Positions 9,065 to 17,565 of a DNA stretch of 64,000 bases are shown piece by piece (the first letter of the stretch is position 1; each line of letters opens with the position of its first letter). A program made the translations under genes and the position numbers. Under the pieces are notes generated by a model. It was not told the origin of the DNA. It saw only the letters and a list, made by a program, of their open reading frames with translations, and did no database searches. Source of the DNA: Paenibacillus psychroresistens (GTDB lineage: Bacteria; Bacillota; Bacilli; Paenibacillales; NBRC-103111); assembly GCF_009728935.1 (NCBI RefSeq), contig NZ_CP034235.1, forward strand, positions 7,713,501 through 7,777,500, given 5' to 3'.

Positions 9065-9093
9065 TTGGATTTCCTATCATCTGGGTGTACAAT
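9065..9093 (+). promoter_or_regulatory. Sigma-A promoter of the Toprim gene
   Basis: TTGGAT (9065-9070), a 17-base spacer and TACAAT (9088-9093), about 70 bases before the Toprim start codon. Confidence 0.6.
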
Positions 9094-9162
9094 GAAACCA
9101 GCTTTAGCTAAGCTTTTCAAGTAATTTAAACTATTGCATACTATTGCATTACCGGAGGCAGC

Positions 9163-9510
9163 ATGGAAATTGTAATCATAGTAGAAGGCAAACGAGACAA
9201 AGCGCGGCTGAAGCGAGTTCTTACAGATGAGGTTCTGATACTATGTACATTAGGCACTCCTGGAACGGATCAGCTTGAAACACTGAAGAAACAAGCAGGC
9301 TCTTTGCCGATTTATCTGTTTACCGATAATGATTCCTCAGGAAAACGTATTCGTTATTTACTTCGCGAATTATTCCCTGAGGCCGAACAAATCTATACAA
9401 GACGAGGTTATGCAGGTGTCGAAGGAACTCCTGAGGAATATCTGATTCAACAGCTTGAGAAAGCAGGTTTGGATGAATTTATTGTCTATCCCAGCCCCGC
9501 TATTCCTTGA
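9163..9510 (+). CDS. Small Toprim domain protein (YusF-like)
   Basis: A 115-residue single Toprim fold: the catalytic Glu is in 'VEGKRDK' (about residue 8) and the paired Asp residues are in 'FTDNDSSGKRIR' (about 53-56), both needed for Mg-dependent phosphotransfer in primases, topoisomerases and RNase M5. The domain makes up almost the whole protein, as in YusF-type proteins and the N-terminal half of RNase M5. A nuclease role on structured RNA or DNA is possible but not proven. The start has GGAGG six bases upstream. Its 3' end overlaps the convergent membrane-protein gene by 11 bases. Confidence 0.8.
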   Translation: MEIVIIVEGKRDKARLKRVLTDEVLILCTLGTPGTDQLETLKKQAGSLPIYLFTDNDSSGKRIRYLLRELFPEAEQIYTRRGYAGVEGTPEEYLIQQLEKAGLDEFIVYPSPAIP

Positions 9511-10072
9511 TATACCTCGATTCAATTTTACGACCAATTACAATGAGGAATAGGATTAGCAGAGCTACCAAAATTAGTCTCCACGGTTCCTTGAACAATG
9601 CCGAAAGATCATAACCAACAAAAGAAACCAAGAGAATCATGACTGCTTTACCTAGTGCGGTTGCAACTACAAATACACGCATCGGCATTTTGGAGATACC
9701 GGCAATTAAGTTAACAAAAAACGAAGGCGTAAAAGGAAAGCAAGCAAGCAGGAAAATCGGCATAAACCCTTTATGCTCCAGCCATTCCGTAAGCTTACGT
9801 GAACGAGGCCACTTGCGATCAATAAATGCCCGAAATCTATCGCCAAACCTCCGCACAAGCCAAAAAACACTAATCGAACCGCAGAATACCCCAATCCAAG
9901 AAAGCAGCATCCCTTCCCAGAAATTATAAGCGTTTACGTTAGCAATAATGATCGCGAACAAAGGTAAAACCGGTACAAAAGCTTCCACCATCGCCGCCAA
10001 TATACCAGGTAATGGCCCAAGTGCTTCATATTTGTTTAAGAATATCTCAATATCTTCCCATGAAAGTTGCAT
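9500..10072 (-). CDS. TVP38/TMEM64 (VTT domain) membrane protein
   Basis: A 190-residue polytopic protein with the VTT core: an amphipathic N-terminal segment, then 'ILAAMVEAFVPVLPLFAIIIANVNAYNFWEGMLLSWIG', a charged loop with 'RFGDRFR', and 'PIFLLACFPFTPSFFVNLIAGISKMPMRVF'. The re-entrant Pro-rich loops are characteristic of the DedA/VTT superfamily of lipid scramblases and undecaprenyl-phosphate flippases. Substrate is unknown here. It probably belongs to the minus-strand group with the receiver and HD-GYP genes, 34 bases away. Confidence 0.85.
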   Translation of the reverse strand: MQLSWEDIEIFLNKYEALGPLPGILAAMVEAFVPVLPLFAIIIANVNAYNFWEGMLLSWIGVFCGSISVFWLVRRFGDRFRAFIDRKWPRSRKLTEWLEHKGFMPIFLLACFPFTPSFFVNLIAGISKMPMRVFVVATALGKAVMILLVSFVGYDLSALFKEPWRLILVALLILFLIVIGRKIESRYIKE

Positions 10073-10106
10073 CTATATTTTCCAATTCTTCTAACTCATT
10101 TACCTT

Positions 10107-10508
10107 TTACTTTACCACAGTTCTAATAAAATTGCGCTTTTCAACTCTTCGCAGCAGCTTCATAATGGTTTGGTCCAGCCTCGGTTGCTCTATTGGCTTC
10201 AGCAAATAATCCATTACATTCAAATTAAAGGCTTCTATTGCATAATGTGGTTCAACCGTCACAAAAACAATCTCTGTCGTCTCACAAAGACGCCCAATAC
10301 GAGCAGCTATCTCCAAACAATTAATATATTGTATATCCAGATCAAGAAAAATCATATCTAAGGGATAGCGATTTAGAGTTGCCAATGCTTGATAGGGGTC
10401 TGAATAGGAACCAACCAAGTGAAGAAATTCATAAGGGACCAGCATTCTCTCCAAAATGGAAAACGCAGCCTTATCACCATCAATTAGCATGACATTTAAC
10501 TTTATCAC
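10107..10508 (-). CDS. Stand-alone response-regulator receiver protein
   Basis: A 133-residue receiver domain with no output domain. The phosphoacceptor Asp is in 'MIFLDLD' (about residue 55), Thr/Val in 'VFVTVE' and Lys in 'YLLKP' (about 103). The usual acidic pair at the N-terminus is 'IDGD', so the second Asp is replaced by Gly. It closely resembles the receiver half of the regulator at 13662-14807 ('AFNLNxxDYLLKP' is shared), suggesting duplication and loss of the output domain. The start is GTG, with AGGAAG upstream. It lies 36 bases after the HD-GYP gene, so the two are probably co-transcribed. Confidence 0.85.
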   Translation of the reverse strand: MIKLNVMLIDGDKAAFSILERMLVPYEFLHLVGSYSDPYQALATLNRYPLDMIFLDLDIQYINCLEIAARIGRLCETTEIVFVTVEPHYAIEAFNLNVMDYLLKPIEQPRLDQTIMKLLRRVEKRNFIRTVVK

Positions 10509-10544
10509 TGGATCTCTTCCTTTGGTTGTATGATTTTTCCTTTA

Positions 10545-11552
10545 TTACATGATAATCTCCGATATTTTCACACTGCTATCCATGCTTAGATCTATAAATC
10601 CATTCTCTAATTTAATCAACGGGTGTATGTCATTACTGGGATTGATTAACACAATTTCACCTGCTCTACCGTCTGTAAGCAACACCTTTTTGCCAACCAT
10701 TCGCTTGGTAATGTTACTAATAAACATCGAAACAATATAAGGCTCAAGCTTACCAAAAGTCTCATGCCGCATCTGGGTTATTATTTCAAAAAATGGAATC
10801 GCTCCATGATGAGGACGCTTAGACGACATCGCATGAAAAATATCTGCTACCGCTACAATTTTGCTAAACTGATCAATTCGATCTTTGCCCAAACCAAACG
10901 GATAGCCAGAACCGTCTTCTTTTTCATGATGCTGCAAGGCCACTAACGCCATTCTATGACTAATACCAACTGTATTTTTTAATAATTCATAGCCAAAAAC
11001 CGTATGTGCTTTCATCACCTGATTTTCTTCTTCCGTTAGCTTACCGGGCTTGGTTAATATCTCTGTGGGAACTCTAACCTTTCCAACATCGTGGAGAATT
11101 GCTGCAAGTGATAGGGAGGATAGCTCGGCTTCAGGCAGATTCATCCACTTTCCGATTAAGGTCGCTAATACACCAACGCCTACATTATGCTCATACGTAT
11201 AATTATCCTTAGCCTTAATTGCCTCAAATAATCTGAAAATATTAGGATCATTCGCTATCTTCTGGAGTGTAGGCACAATGATGTTCTTGAATTCCATTAC
11301 AGGAATTTTACGCGAGTACTCAATTCCCTTGAACAATGCCATGCACTGATCAACTAATTGCAACGCCAGCAGGTTCGTATGGCTTTTAGTCGTACCGTTT
11401 GCAGCTTCCAAAACAATTGAAAATTCATCTATTTCATGCTGCTTCATTAACTCAATGTGCTCATACTCTATTACCGTTTTTGCAGCAACAACAACTAGCC
11501 CTACTCCATTTACTACATCATATTTAAGCGTTTTTCCTAAAATATACTTCAT
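10545..11552 (-). CDS. HD-GYP domain protein (probable c-di-GMP phosphodiesterase)
   Basis: 335 residues. The C-terminal HD-GYP domain has 'ILHDVGKVRVP' (HD metal pair), 'KAHTVFGYELL', 'QHHEKEDGSGYPFGL' (the GYP signature) and 'VAVADIFHAMSSKRPH'. The first 100 residues are a predicted soluble domain of unknown kind, and a beta-rich tail (about 270-335) follows. The family hydrolyses cyclic-di-GMP to pGpG or GMP. AGGAGG lies ten bases before the start. It is divergent from the LytS-type kinase, so the two signalling loci share a 160-base intergenic region. Confidence 0.9.
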   Translation of the reverse strand: MKYILGKTLKYDVVNGVGLVVVAAKTVIEYEHIELMKQHEIDEFSIVLEAANGTTKSHTNLLALQLVDQCMALFKGIEYSRKIPVMEFKNIIVPTLQKIANDPNIFRLFEAIKAKDNYTYEHNVGVGVLATLIGKWMNLPEAELSSLSLAAILHDVGKVRVPTEILTKPGKLTEEENQVMKAHTVFGYELLKNTVGISHRMALVALQHHEKEDGSGYPFGLGKDRIDQFSKIVAVADIFHAMSSKRPHHGAIPFFEIITQMRHETFGKLEPYIVSMFISNITKRMVGKKVLLTDGRAGEIVLINPSNDIHPLIKLENGFIDLSMDSSVKISEIIM

Positions 11553-11713
11553 TGCAGCTTAAACCTCCTCTTGCATTTCACCACGTTCTCCTATTTTATG
11601 ACATGACTCTCAACAAATTCTTTACATCCCTTACACCATCAAACAAACGCAGGAAAAAGCAAATCTTATGTCGAATTATACACAAGGTTCATCATCGCGA
11701 AAGGAAAAAACCT

Positions 11714-13687
11714 ATGAAATGGATGCATCTTTTACCCAACCGTAAAAAACGTTTGATCGGTGTGATTCTAGCAGCGATTCTACTTGTGACCATGCGTTTC
11801 GTATGGCCTTTTGTGTTTAACGGTTATGCACAGCCCAAAGCTGTTCAGGGTGTAATGGATCTTCGTCAATGGGATTTCCAATTGAAAGGCAAAGTAAAGC
11901 TGAGAGGAGATTGGACCTTTGTCCCTAATCAATTTATTTCTCCTGCCGCTCCTCATTCAGACTTAACCCATGCTACTTTTGTGAAAACTCCTCATTTGTG
12001 GAATGCTTTTTTTGACAACAAAAAAACGACACCGCTAGGCTATGCCAGCTATCGGTTGAATATCCTTCTGCCTAAAAACAACAATACTACCTCTGTGGAA
12101 CCTGTTATTTATGCTTTCAAAATACAGAATATCCGTAGCGCGCATACTCTTTTTGTCAATGGAGTTCCTCTAGGCAATCTCGGTATTCCTGGTAAAGCTA
12201 AAGCCAGCTATAAACCGGAAAATTATCCCTACATCGTCTTAACCAATATTAAAGGGAACGAAGCCGAGGTTATTCTACATGTAGCTAATTTTGACCATCA
12301 GATGGGTGGAGGTATCCTTCTACCTTTAGAGTTTGGCACAGCTGACCAAATCATTACAGGTAAGAAATATGCCGAAATGAGTGATACCGCGATTATTGTG
12401 CTTCTGCTTTTGCTTGCTATTTTTTGCGGGTTTTTATTCAGCTATCAGTCCAAACAAAGGCATCTGCTTTATTTCATGTTATTTTGTCTCAGCAGTTCTC
12501 TCTACCTCATGACCAATAGTGAAAAACTGCTAATAGCGACTGCTGCTTTACCCTTTAACGTCTATACTGATTTACAAATGCTTACAACCATTGGAATAGT
12601 TTATTTTGCCTACAAATTCATTATCTGGCTGTACCCTGAATTATCTTTGAAATCGATCCTTTTGGTAATCCAAATTATTTGTGTAGGTTATACCTGTCTT
12701 TTTCTATTCACACCGATGACTTTCTATTCGCTATTCCTCCCCTATTGGTATTATTTTTTAGAGATTATGATCATTTACATGCTGGCTATTCTGCTGAAAG
12801 CCGTTTGGATTCATCGCGAAGATGCGCCTTACCTGTTCCTTGCTGCTGTAGCTTTGATGTGTAATGGAATTACTTATATTTTACAGATTTACGATATTAT
12901 TCTCCCTTTTGTTCCGCCTATCGATTTGATGATTTTTGCATTAAGCCTTATGCTGCTCGTTACTCATCGATTCGTAGAAACTATGGAGCAGGTCAAAAAC
13001 TTGTCCTTGCAGCGTGTTCGCATAGAAATGGCTTTTTTACAAGCTCAAATCAAGCCTCACTTTCTATTTAACTCCTTAAACACCATTGGTTCTTTTATCG
13101 AGACAGAGCCTTATAGAGCTCAAGATCTCCTGGGAGAGTTCAGCACTTATTTACGCTTCAGCTTTGATTTCACCAATTTAGAGCCTTCTGTCCCCTTCGA
13201 TCGGGAGTGGACGCTAGTAGAAGCCTATTTAAAGCTAGAGCAAGCCCGTTTTGGTGAAAGTTTACAAATATATGTAGATGTTGCACAAGCAAAAGACATA
13301 CGTTTACCCCCCTTATCTCTACAGCCTCTAATAGAGAATGCCATTCGCCATGGTGTCATGAAGCGATCGGAAGGCGGTAGTATTCGAATAACAGCCCGAG
13401 TCATCGATAATGAAGTCGAGCTAGCCGTCGAGGATAGCGGGATTGGCATTCCAAATGAGCAATTGGTTAGTCTCCTAAGCAAACTCTCAATCGACTCTGA
13501 TTTTGATGAAACGCCCAATACCTCTGATGTGAATGGGATTGGCCTTAAAAATATCCAGCACCGTTTAGTTCACACCTATGGCAAAGGTTTAATAATTAGC
13601 AGTATTGTTCAACAAGGAACCCTTGTTAAATTTCGTATACCGAAGGAGACGGCGAAGGAAAATGACATTGAAAATACTTTTGGTTGA
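11714..13687 (+). CDS. LytS-type sensor histidine kinase with DISM-like sensor
   Basis: 657 residues from the ATG at 11714, chosen because AAAGG precedes it and the signal/TM helix follows directly; an in-frame ATG at 11552 would add 54 unlikely residues. Order: TM helix (about 10-30), an extracellular jelly-roll-like domain of the 7TMR-DISM type ('LRGDWTFVPNQF', about 60-225), seven TM helices (about 235-435), a His_kinase H-box 'QIKPHFLFNSLN' and an HATPase domain with 'LIENAIRHG', 'DSGIGIP' and 'GIGLKNIQHRL'. It overlaps the response regulator by 26 bases, so they form one two-component system. The ligand may be a small carbohydrate or wall fragment, by family analogy only. Confidence 0.9.
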   Translation: MKWMHLLPNRKKRLIGVILAAILLVTMRFVWPFVFNGYAQPKAVQGVMDLRQWDFQLKGKVKLRGDWTFVPNQFISPAAPHSDLTHATFVKTPHLWNAFFDNKKTTPLGYASYRLNILLPKNNNTTSVEPVIYAFKIQNIRSAHTLFVNGVPLGNLGIPGKAKASYKPENYPYIVLTNIKGNEAEVILHVANFDHQMGGGILLPLEFGTADQIITGKKYAEMSDTAIIVLLLLLAIFCGFLFSYQSKQRHLLYFMLFCLSSSLYLMTNSEKLLIATAALPFNVYTDLQMLTTIGIVYFAYKFIIWLYPELSLKSILLVIQIICVGYTCLFLFTPMTFYSLFLPYWYYFLEIMIIYMLAILLKAVWIHREDAPYLFLAAVALMCNGITYILQIYDIILPFVPPIDLMIFALSLMLLVTHRFVETMEQVKNLSLQRVRIEMAFLQAQIKPHFLFNSLNTIGSFIETEPYRAQDLLGEFSTYLRFSFDFTNLEPSVPFDREWTLVEAYLKLEQARFGESLQIYVDVAQAKDIRLPPLSLQPLIENAIRHGVMKRSEGGSIRITARVIDNEVELAVEDSGIGIPNEQLVSLLSKLSIDSDFDETPNTSDVNGIGLKNIQHRLVHTYGKGLIISSIVQQGTLVKFRIPKETAKENDIENTFG

Positions 13688-14807
13688 CGATGAAAACCCC
13701 GCATTGGGCTTTCTAAAACGCATGTTATCCACCTACCCGGATTTATCGATATCTGGCTGTTTTAACGAGCCTCTTCTAGCTCTTGAATTTCTTATTACGG
13801 AGAAAGTAGATGTCATCTTCTTGGATATTGAAATGCCAAAAATTAATGGTTTAGAAGCCGCAGCACGAATTAGTCAGCTATGTCCAGACGCCGATATTGT
13901 GTTCGTTACCGCATACTCGCAATATGCCGTAGAAGCGTTTAATTTAAATGCGTTGGACTATCTGCTAAAGCCTTTACAGCGGAATCGTGTCGATCAAACC
14001 ATTAATAAATTGCTCAAACAAGCTGAATCCAGGCAACCTCAAGCTCAAATACAAACTCCATTACCAACTGAGGATCTGCAAATTCAATGCTTGCAGCAGT
14101 TACATCTGCGTAAAGCTAATGGCGAACCGGTGCAGCTGCGTTGGCGTACTCAGAAAACAATGGAAGTATTCGCGATCCTCATTCATTATCGTCATCAAAC
14201 CCTGCACCGCTCTATCTTAATTGAGCTGCTCTGGCCAGAATGGGAGCCTGAAAAAGCAATCGCTCATTTACATACCGTCATCTATCATTTAAGAAAGGTT
14301 TTAAAAGAAAAGCTGCCTACGATGCATATGAATTATGAAAATGAAGGCTATCGCTTAGACATGGGGAGTATTCTGATAGATATTGAAGAGTGGGAACGCA
14401 GCTTACATTCAGCACCATCACTGCATACAGAAACAATTGAGGAGCATCTACTACTGCAGAAGGCTTATCTTGGCGATTACTTGGAGGTGCCAGGCTATCT
14501 ATGGGCAGAAGGCGAACGTCAACGATTGCGCATCCTCTGGCAGAATCATGCCGTTCGATTGGTTGAATTTCTGGAGAGCAACGAACGCTATAGTGAAGCG
14601 ATTAACTGCTATAACCACCTTCAAGCTCGAGCACCTTTTCTAGAGATCAGCTATCTGGGACTTATGCGTATCCACGCACGCAATCAGAATAACAAAGCTG
14701 TAAAGCAACAATACGAAGCCATGCTTCAATTATTCTCTCAAGAGCTTAATATTATGCCATCTAATGATGTGCAAGATTGGTTTGCCCAATGGGCAGTTGG
14801 GAAGTGA
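13662..14807 (+). CDS. Response regulator: receiver + SARP-like winged helix + BTAD
   Basis: 381 residues. The receiver (1-120) has 'LLVDDENP', phospho-Asp in 'IFLDIEMP' and Lys in 'YLLKP'. A winged-helix segment (about 145-235; 'LIELLWPEWEPEKAIAHLHTVIYHLRKVL') resembles OmpR/SARP DNA-binding domains, followed by a helical BTAD repeat region (about 245-375). This receiver-SARP architecture is typical of Paenibacillus/Bacillus partners of DISM-type kinases. I chose the ATG at 13662, with GAAGGA just upstream; a longer frame reaches back into the kinase gene. Target genes are unknown. Confidence 0.9.
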   Translation: MTLKILLVDDENPALGFLKRMLSTYPDLSISGCFNEPLLALEFLITEKVDVIFLDIEMPKINGLEAAARISQLCPDADIVFVTAYSQYAVEAFNLNALDYLLKPLQRNRVDQTINKLLKQAESRQPQAQIQTPLPTEDLQIQCLQQLHLRKANGEPVQLRWRTQKTMEVFAILIHYRHQTLHRSILIELLWPEWEPEKAIAHLHTVIYHLRKVLKEKLPTMHMNYENEGYRLDMGSILIDIEEWERSLHSAPSLHTETIEEHLLLQKAYLGDYLEVPGYLWAEGERQRLRILWQNHAVRLVEFLESNERYSEAINCYNHLQARAPFLEISYLGLMRIHARNQNNKAVKQQYEAMLQLFSQELNIMPSNDVQDWFAQWAVGK

Positions 14808-14839
14808 TAGCGGAGCTTTCTAAAAGTTTCCTAAATCAA

Positions 14840-14876
14840 CCAAAAGAGACACCTTTTTGAAAGGTGTCTCTTTTGG
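14840..14876. terminator. Strong bidirectional terminator
   Basis: A perfect 17-bp stem starting CCAAAAGAGACACC, with a 3-nt loop and TTTT within the 3' arm. It separates the convergent response regulator and yceI genes. Confidence 0.85.
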
Positions 14877-14905
14877 TATTTATGCTGTTTATTATAAGTC
14901 GGTAA

Positions 14906-15439
14906 TTAAGCCTGTTGAACAGCTTCGATTTCAATTGAGATTTTAACCTCGTCTGCAATTAGCACGCCGCCTGTTTCCAATGCTGCATTGTAAGTCAATC
15001 CGAAATCACTGCGCTTGATGCTGCCGTGTCCACTAAAGCCTACTTTTTCATTGCCCCATGGATCTTTGCCAGCACCTTCAAAAGTAACGGAAATCGTTTC
15101 GGATTTAGTTACTCCGTGCAGGCTTAAATCGCCAATCACATCGTATTCTCCATCGCCTGTTTTAATGATTTTAGTCGATTGAAAAGTCATCTTCGTGTTA
15201 TTCTCAGCATCAAAGAAATCTGCAGATCGAAGATGTGCATCACGATCTTTATTGCGTGTATCAATGCTGCCTAAATCAACACTTACGGAAATATTAGCTG
15301 TCGTTAAATCTGTGGGATCTGCCTCAACCGCTGCTTCAAACGTATGAAAAGTACCTTTTACTTTTGCGATCATCATATGTCTAATTGAAAAATCAATACT
15401 GCTATGTGATGCGTCTACTGCCCATTTAACCTTGCCCAT
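14906..15439 (-). CDS. YceI family lipocalin-like protein
   Basis: A 177-residue YceI domain over its full length: 'WAVDASHSSIDFSIRHMMIAKVKGTF' at the N-terminus, 'RDAHLRSADFFDAENNTKMTF' in the middle and 'LSLHGVTKSETISVTFEGAGKDPWGNEKVGFSGHGSIKRSDFGL'-type strands to the end. The fold binds isoprenoid-like lipids. There is no signal peptide, so it is cytoplasmic, unlike Gram-negative YceI. AGGAGG is eight bases before the ATG. Its promoter region faces the ArsR gene and shares a sequence motif with it. Confidence 0.92.
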   Translation of the reverse strand: MGKVKWAVDASHSSIDFSIRHMMIAKVKGTFHTFEAAVEADPTDLTTANISVSVDLGSIDTRNKDRDAHLRSADFFDAENNTKMTFQSTKIIKTGDGEYDVIGDLSLHGVTKSETISVTFEGAGKDPWGNEKVGFSGHGSIKRSDFGLTYNAALETGGVLIADEVKISIEIEAVQQA

Positions 15440-15501
15440 TATAATTACCTCCTGTTATTTACTTACTTTTAATAATTATCTATCATTTGTTTATATACTT
15501 T

Positions 15502-15530
15502 ATATTAATGTGTCTAGAATGTTTTGTCAA
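15502..15530 (-). promoter_or_regulatory. Sigma-A promoter of yceI
   Basis: On the minus strand TTGACA (15525-15530), 17 bases, TAATAT (15502-15507), about 60 bases before the yceI start. Confidence 0.8.
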
Positions 15531-15532
15531 TA

Positions 15533-15600
15533 GTTACTTTTGGTTGCTTTATTGCACGATTTCTTATCCTTTTGTATAATTAAGTGAAACCAAAAGGTTT
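15533..15600. promoter_or_regulatory. Shared AACCAAAAG motifs at the yceI/arsR divergent promoters
   Basis: AAACCAAAAGGTTT (15587-15600), a 5-bp dyad around AAAA, lies just after the arsR-side -10. The core AACCAAAAG recurs inverted at 15537-15545, just upstream of the yceI -35. Placement at both promoters makes them candidate operators for the adjacent ArsR protein. Binding is inferred. Confidence 0.5.
15552..15580 (+). promoter_or_regulatory. Sigma-A promoter of the arsR-mqnB-mqnD group
   Basis: TTGCAC (15552-15557), 17 bases, perfect TATAAT (15575-15580), with the ArsR start codon 71 bases downstream. Confidence 0.8.
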
Positions 15601-15651
15601 GATTTATGTAATGGACGGCGAACATAAAACCATTAGAGAAAGGAAATTAAT

Positions 15652-15969
15652 ATGGGTGCTGCACTTCAATATGATGTATTCGATGGTATTGCCGATCCAA
15701 CTCGACGCCGTATCCTAACTCTGCTTTCTACTCACAATATGAACGTTACTGATCTCTCAGACCATTTCCCCGTTACTCGAACAGCCGTCTCCAAGCACCT
15801 AAAAATTCTCAAAGGGGCTAAGCTCGTAACAGAAGAAAAAGTAGGCAGAGAGCGCATTTACCAATTGAATCCTCATGCTCTTAGAGAAGTCAAAGATTGG
15901 CTTCAAATCTACGAACAATTCTGGGATGAGAAAATTAATAATTTAAAAAAGTTATTTGATTCAAACTAG
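15652..15969 (+). CDS. ArsR family winged-helix repressor
   Basis: A 105-residue ArsR/SmtB-fold protein: 'FDGIADPTRRRILTLLSTHNMNVTDLSDHFPVTRTAVSKHLKILKGAKLVTEEKVGRERIYQLN'. The usual metal-binding Cys/His pairs are absent (no Cys at all), which places it with SdpR/YczG-type non-metal members. The C-terminal 'WLQIYEQFWDEKINNLKKLF' is the dimer helix typical of that group. It probably controls its own promoter and yceI. The gap to mqnB is only 26 bases, so menaquinone genes may lie in the same transcript. Confidence 0.9.
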   Translation: MGAALQYDVFDGIADPTRRRILTLLSTHNMNVTDLSDHFPVTRTAVSKHLKILKGAKLVTEEKVGRERIYQLNPHALREVKDWLQIYEQFWDEKINNLKKLFDSN

Positions 15970-15995
15970 TTCCCTAATATAAGGAGTTATTGACT

Positions 15996-16661
15996 ATGGA
16001 TATAGATTTAAAGAGTTTCCGCGTGCTGGTGATGACTGCCGTGCAGGTTGAAAAAGACGCCGTTTTGCGCGGACTAGGCAATAGTGATAAATTTGACGTC
16101 CAGCTAGCTGGAGTCGGCCCTGCATTAGCTGCTGTAAGATCGACTAAGGCTCTAGCAGCAGCAAATTATGGCTTAGTGATTAGTGCAGGAATTGCAGGTG
16201 GTTTTGCAGATCTTGCAAAAGTGGGAACATTAGTTGTAGCAACAGAAATCGTTGCCGCTGATTTAGGCGCAGAAGCAGCCGATGGATTCCTTAGCTTGGA
16301 TGAACTTGGCTTTGGCTCGGCAACTATTAAGGTTGAGATTAACCTTGCGAATAGAATAACTGAAGCGCTGCGTGCTGCGGGACTTACAGTTTGTTTAGGG
16401 CCTGTCCTTACGGTTTCCACTGCCACAGGTACGGCTGCGACAGCTTTAGCGCGAGCAGATCAAGTGCCAGGTGCAGCAGCTGAAGGCATGGAGGGCTTCG
16501 GGGTAGCGACTGCCGCTCAGGAGCAAGACATTCCTATTCTTGAGATTCGCGCTATATCGAATCCAGTTGGTCCTCGGGACCGCGAGGCTTGGCGGATTAA
16601 AGATGCGTTAGAAGCCTTAGAATCAGCTTTTGCTATATTAAAGGAGGTATTACACTCATGA
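15996..16661 (+). CDS. mqnB: Futalosine hydrolase
   Basis: 221 residues of the nucleoside phosphorylase/MTAN superfamily: 'VLVMTAVQVEKDAVLRGL', 'GVGPALAAVRSTKAL', 'VISAGIAGGF' and a C-terminal 'AAEGMEGFGVATAAQEQDIPILEIRAISNPVG', where the Glu-Met-Glu substrate-site motif and the 'RAISN' Asp/Asn loop are visible. It removes hypoxanthine from futalosine to give dehypoxanthine futalosine in the alternative menaquinone pathway. The pairing with mqnD by a four-base overlap supports this over an MTA/SAH nucleosidase. Start ATG 15996 is nine bases after AGGAG; the earlier TTG is too close. Confidence 0.88.
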   Translation: MDIDLKSFRVLVMTAVQVEKDAVLRGLGNSDKFDVQLAGVGPALAAVRSTKALAAANYGLVISAGIAGGFADLAKVGTLVVATEIVAADLGAEAADGFLSLDELGFGSATIKVEINLANRITEALRAAGLTVCLGPVLTVSTATGTAATALARADQVPGAAAEGMEGFGVATAAQEQDIPILEIRAISNPVGPRDREAWRIKDALEALESAFAILKEVLHS

Positions 16662-17527
16662 AAATTGCTTTCTCACCTTGTCCGAATGATACCTTTATTT
16701 TTCATGCTTGGGTCCATGGTTTAGTGCCAGGTGCTCCCGAGCTAGATGTTATGTATGCCGATATCGATATCACCAACACACTGGCGGCTGGTAATGAGGG
16801 CCCTGATATAATGAAAATTTCTTATGCAGCACTGCCATGGATCCATGCTGATTATTCCCTTATCCCCTGTGGGGGCGCTTTAGGCAGAGGCTGTGGACCA
16901 CTTGTTCTGACCGGCGCTGGGCTTGGCAATATCGCAGCAAATCCATCTGCATTAGCAGGTAAACGTGTTGCTGTCCCTAGCGAGCGTTCAACTGCTTATT
17001 TGCTTTTCCGACTTTGGGCAGCACAAAATGTACCCGGCGGCGTCAGCGAAATTGTGATTATGCCTTTTCATGAAATTATGCCTGCCGTACGTGATGGTTT
17101 AGTTGATGCAGGATTAGTCATTCATGAAGCGCGCTTCACCTATCAGAACTTTGGCTTAACCTTACTAACTGACTTAGGCGCGTGGTGGGAATCGGATACC
17201 GGTTTGCCTATTCCACTTGGGGCAATTATTGCTCGCAAGTCTCTTGACCATGCAGCTATTTCCAGTTGGATTCGTGCTTCTGTAGAATATGCATGGGCAC
17301 ACCCCGAAGCATCTCAGGATTATGTAATTGAGCACTCTCAAGAAATGGCACCTGAAGTTGTCCAAGCCCATATTGACTTATATGTGAACGAATTTTCCGC
17401 TGACTTGGGTGAAAGTGGGTTTGCCGCTGTCCACACTCTTCTCGCAAGAGCCACAGAGGAAAAATTAATTCCACCGATGGATTTATCTGCTATTTATCAG
17501 ACCCCTAATGGAGTATACTTATTATAG
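16658..17527 (+). CDS. mqnD: 1,4-dihydroxy-6-naphthoate synthase
   Basis: 289 residues, starting 'MKIAFSPCPNDTFIFHAWVHG', the diagnostic N-terminus of MqnD, and containing 'GRGCGPLVL' and 'VAVPSERSTAYLLFRLW'. It has a periplasmic-binding-protein-like fold and converts cyclic dehypoxanthine futalosine to 1,4-dihydroxy-6-naphthoate. It overlaps mqnB by four bases. mqnA, mqnC and mqnE are not in the window, so the pathway is split across the genome. Confidence 0.93.
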   Translation: MKIAFSPCPNDTFIFHAWVHGLVPGAPELDVMYADIDITNTLAAGNEGPDIMKISYAALPWIHADYSLIPCGGALGRGCGPLVLTGAGLGNIAANPSALAGKRVAVPSERSTAYLLFRLWAAQNVPGGVSEIVIMPFHEIMPAVRDGLVDAGLVIHEARFTYQNFGLTLLTDLGAWWESDTGLPIPLGAIIARKSLDHAAISSWIRASVEYAWAHPEASQDYVIEHSQEMAPEVVQAHIDLYVNEFSADLGESGFAAVHTLLARATEEKLIPPMDLSAIYQTPNGVYLL

Positions 17528-17565
17528 TAGAAACAAACGATTAACTGGGGTCAGGTGACAAATTT

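Noticed and set aside
11552..11713. 54-residue N-terminal extension of the LytS-type kinase
   Set aside because: It precedes the TM signal helix with unusual residues, overlaps the divergent HD-GYP start region, and the ATG at 11714 has its own ribosome binding site.
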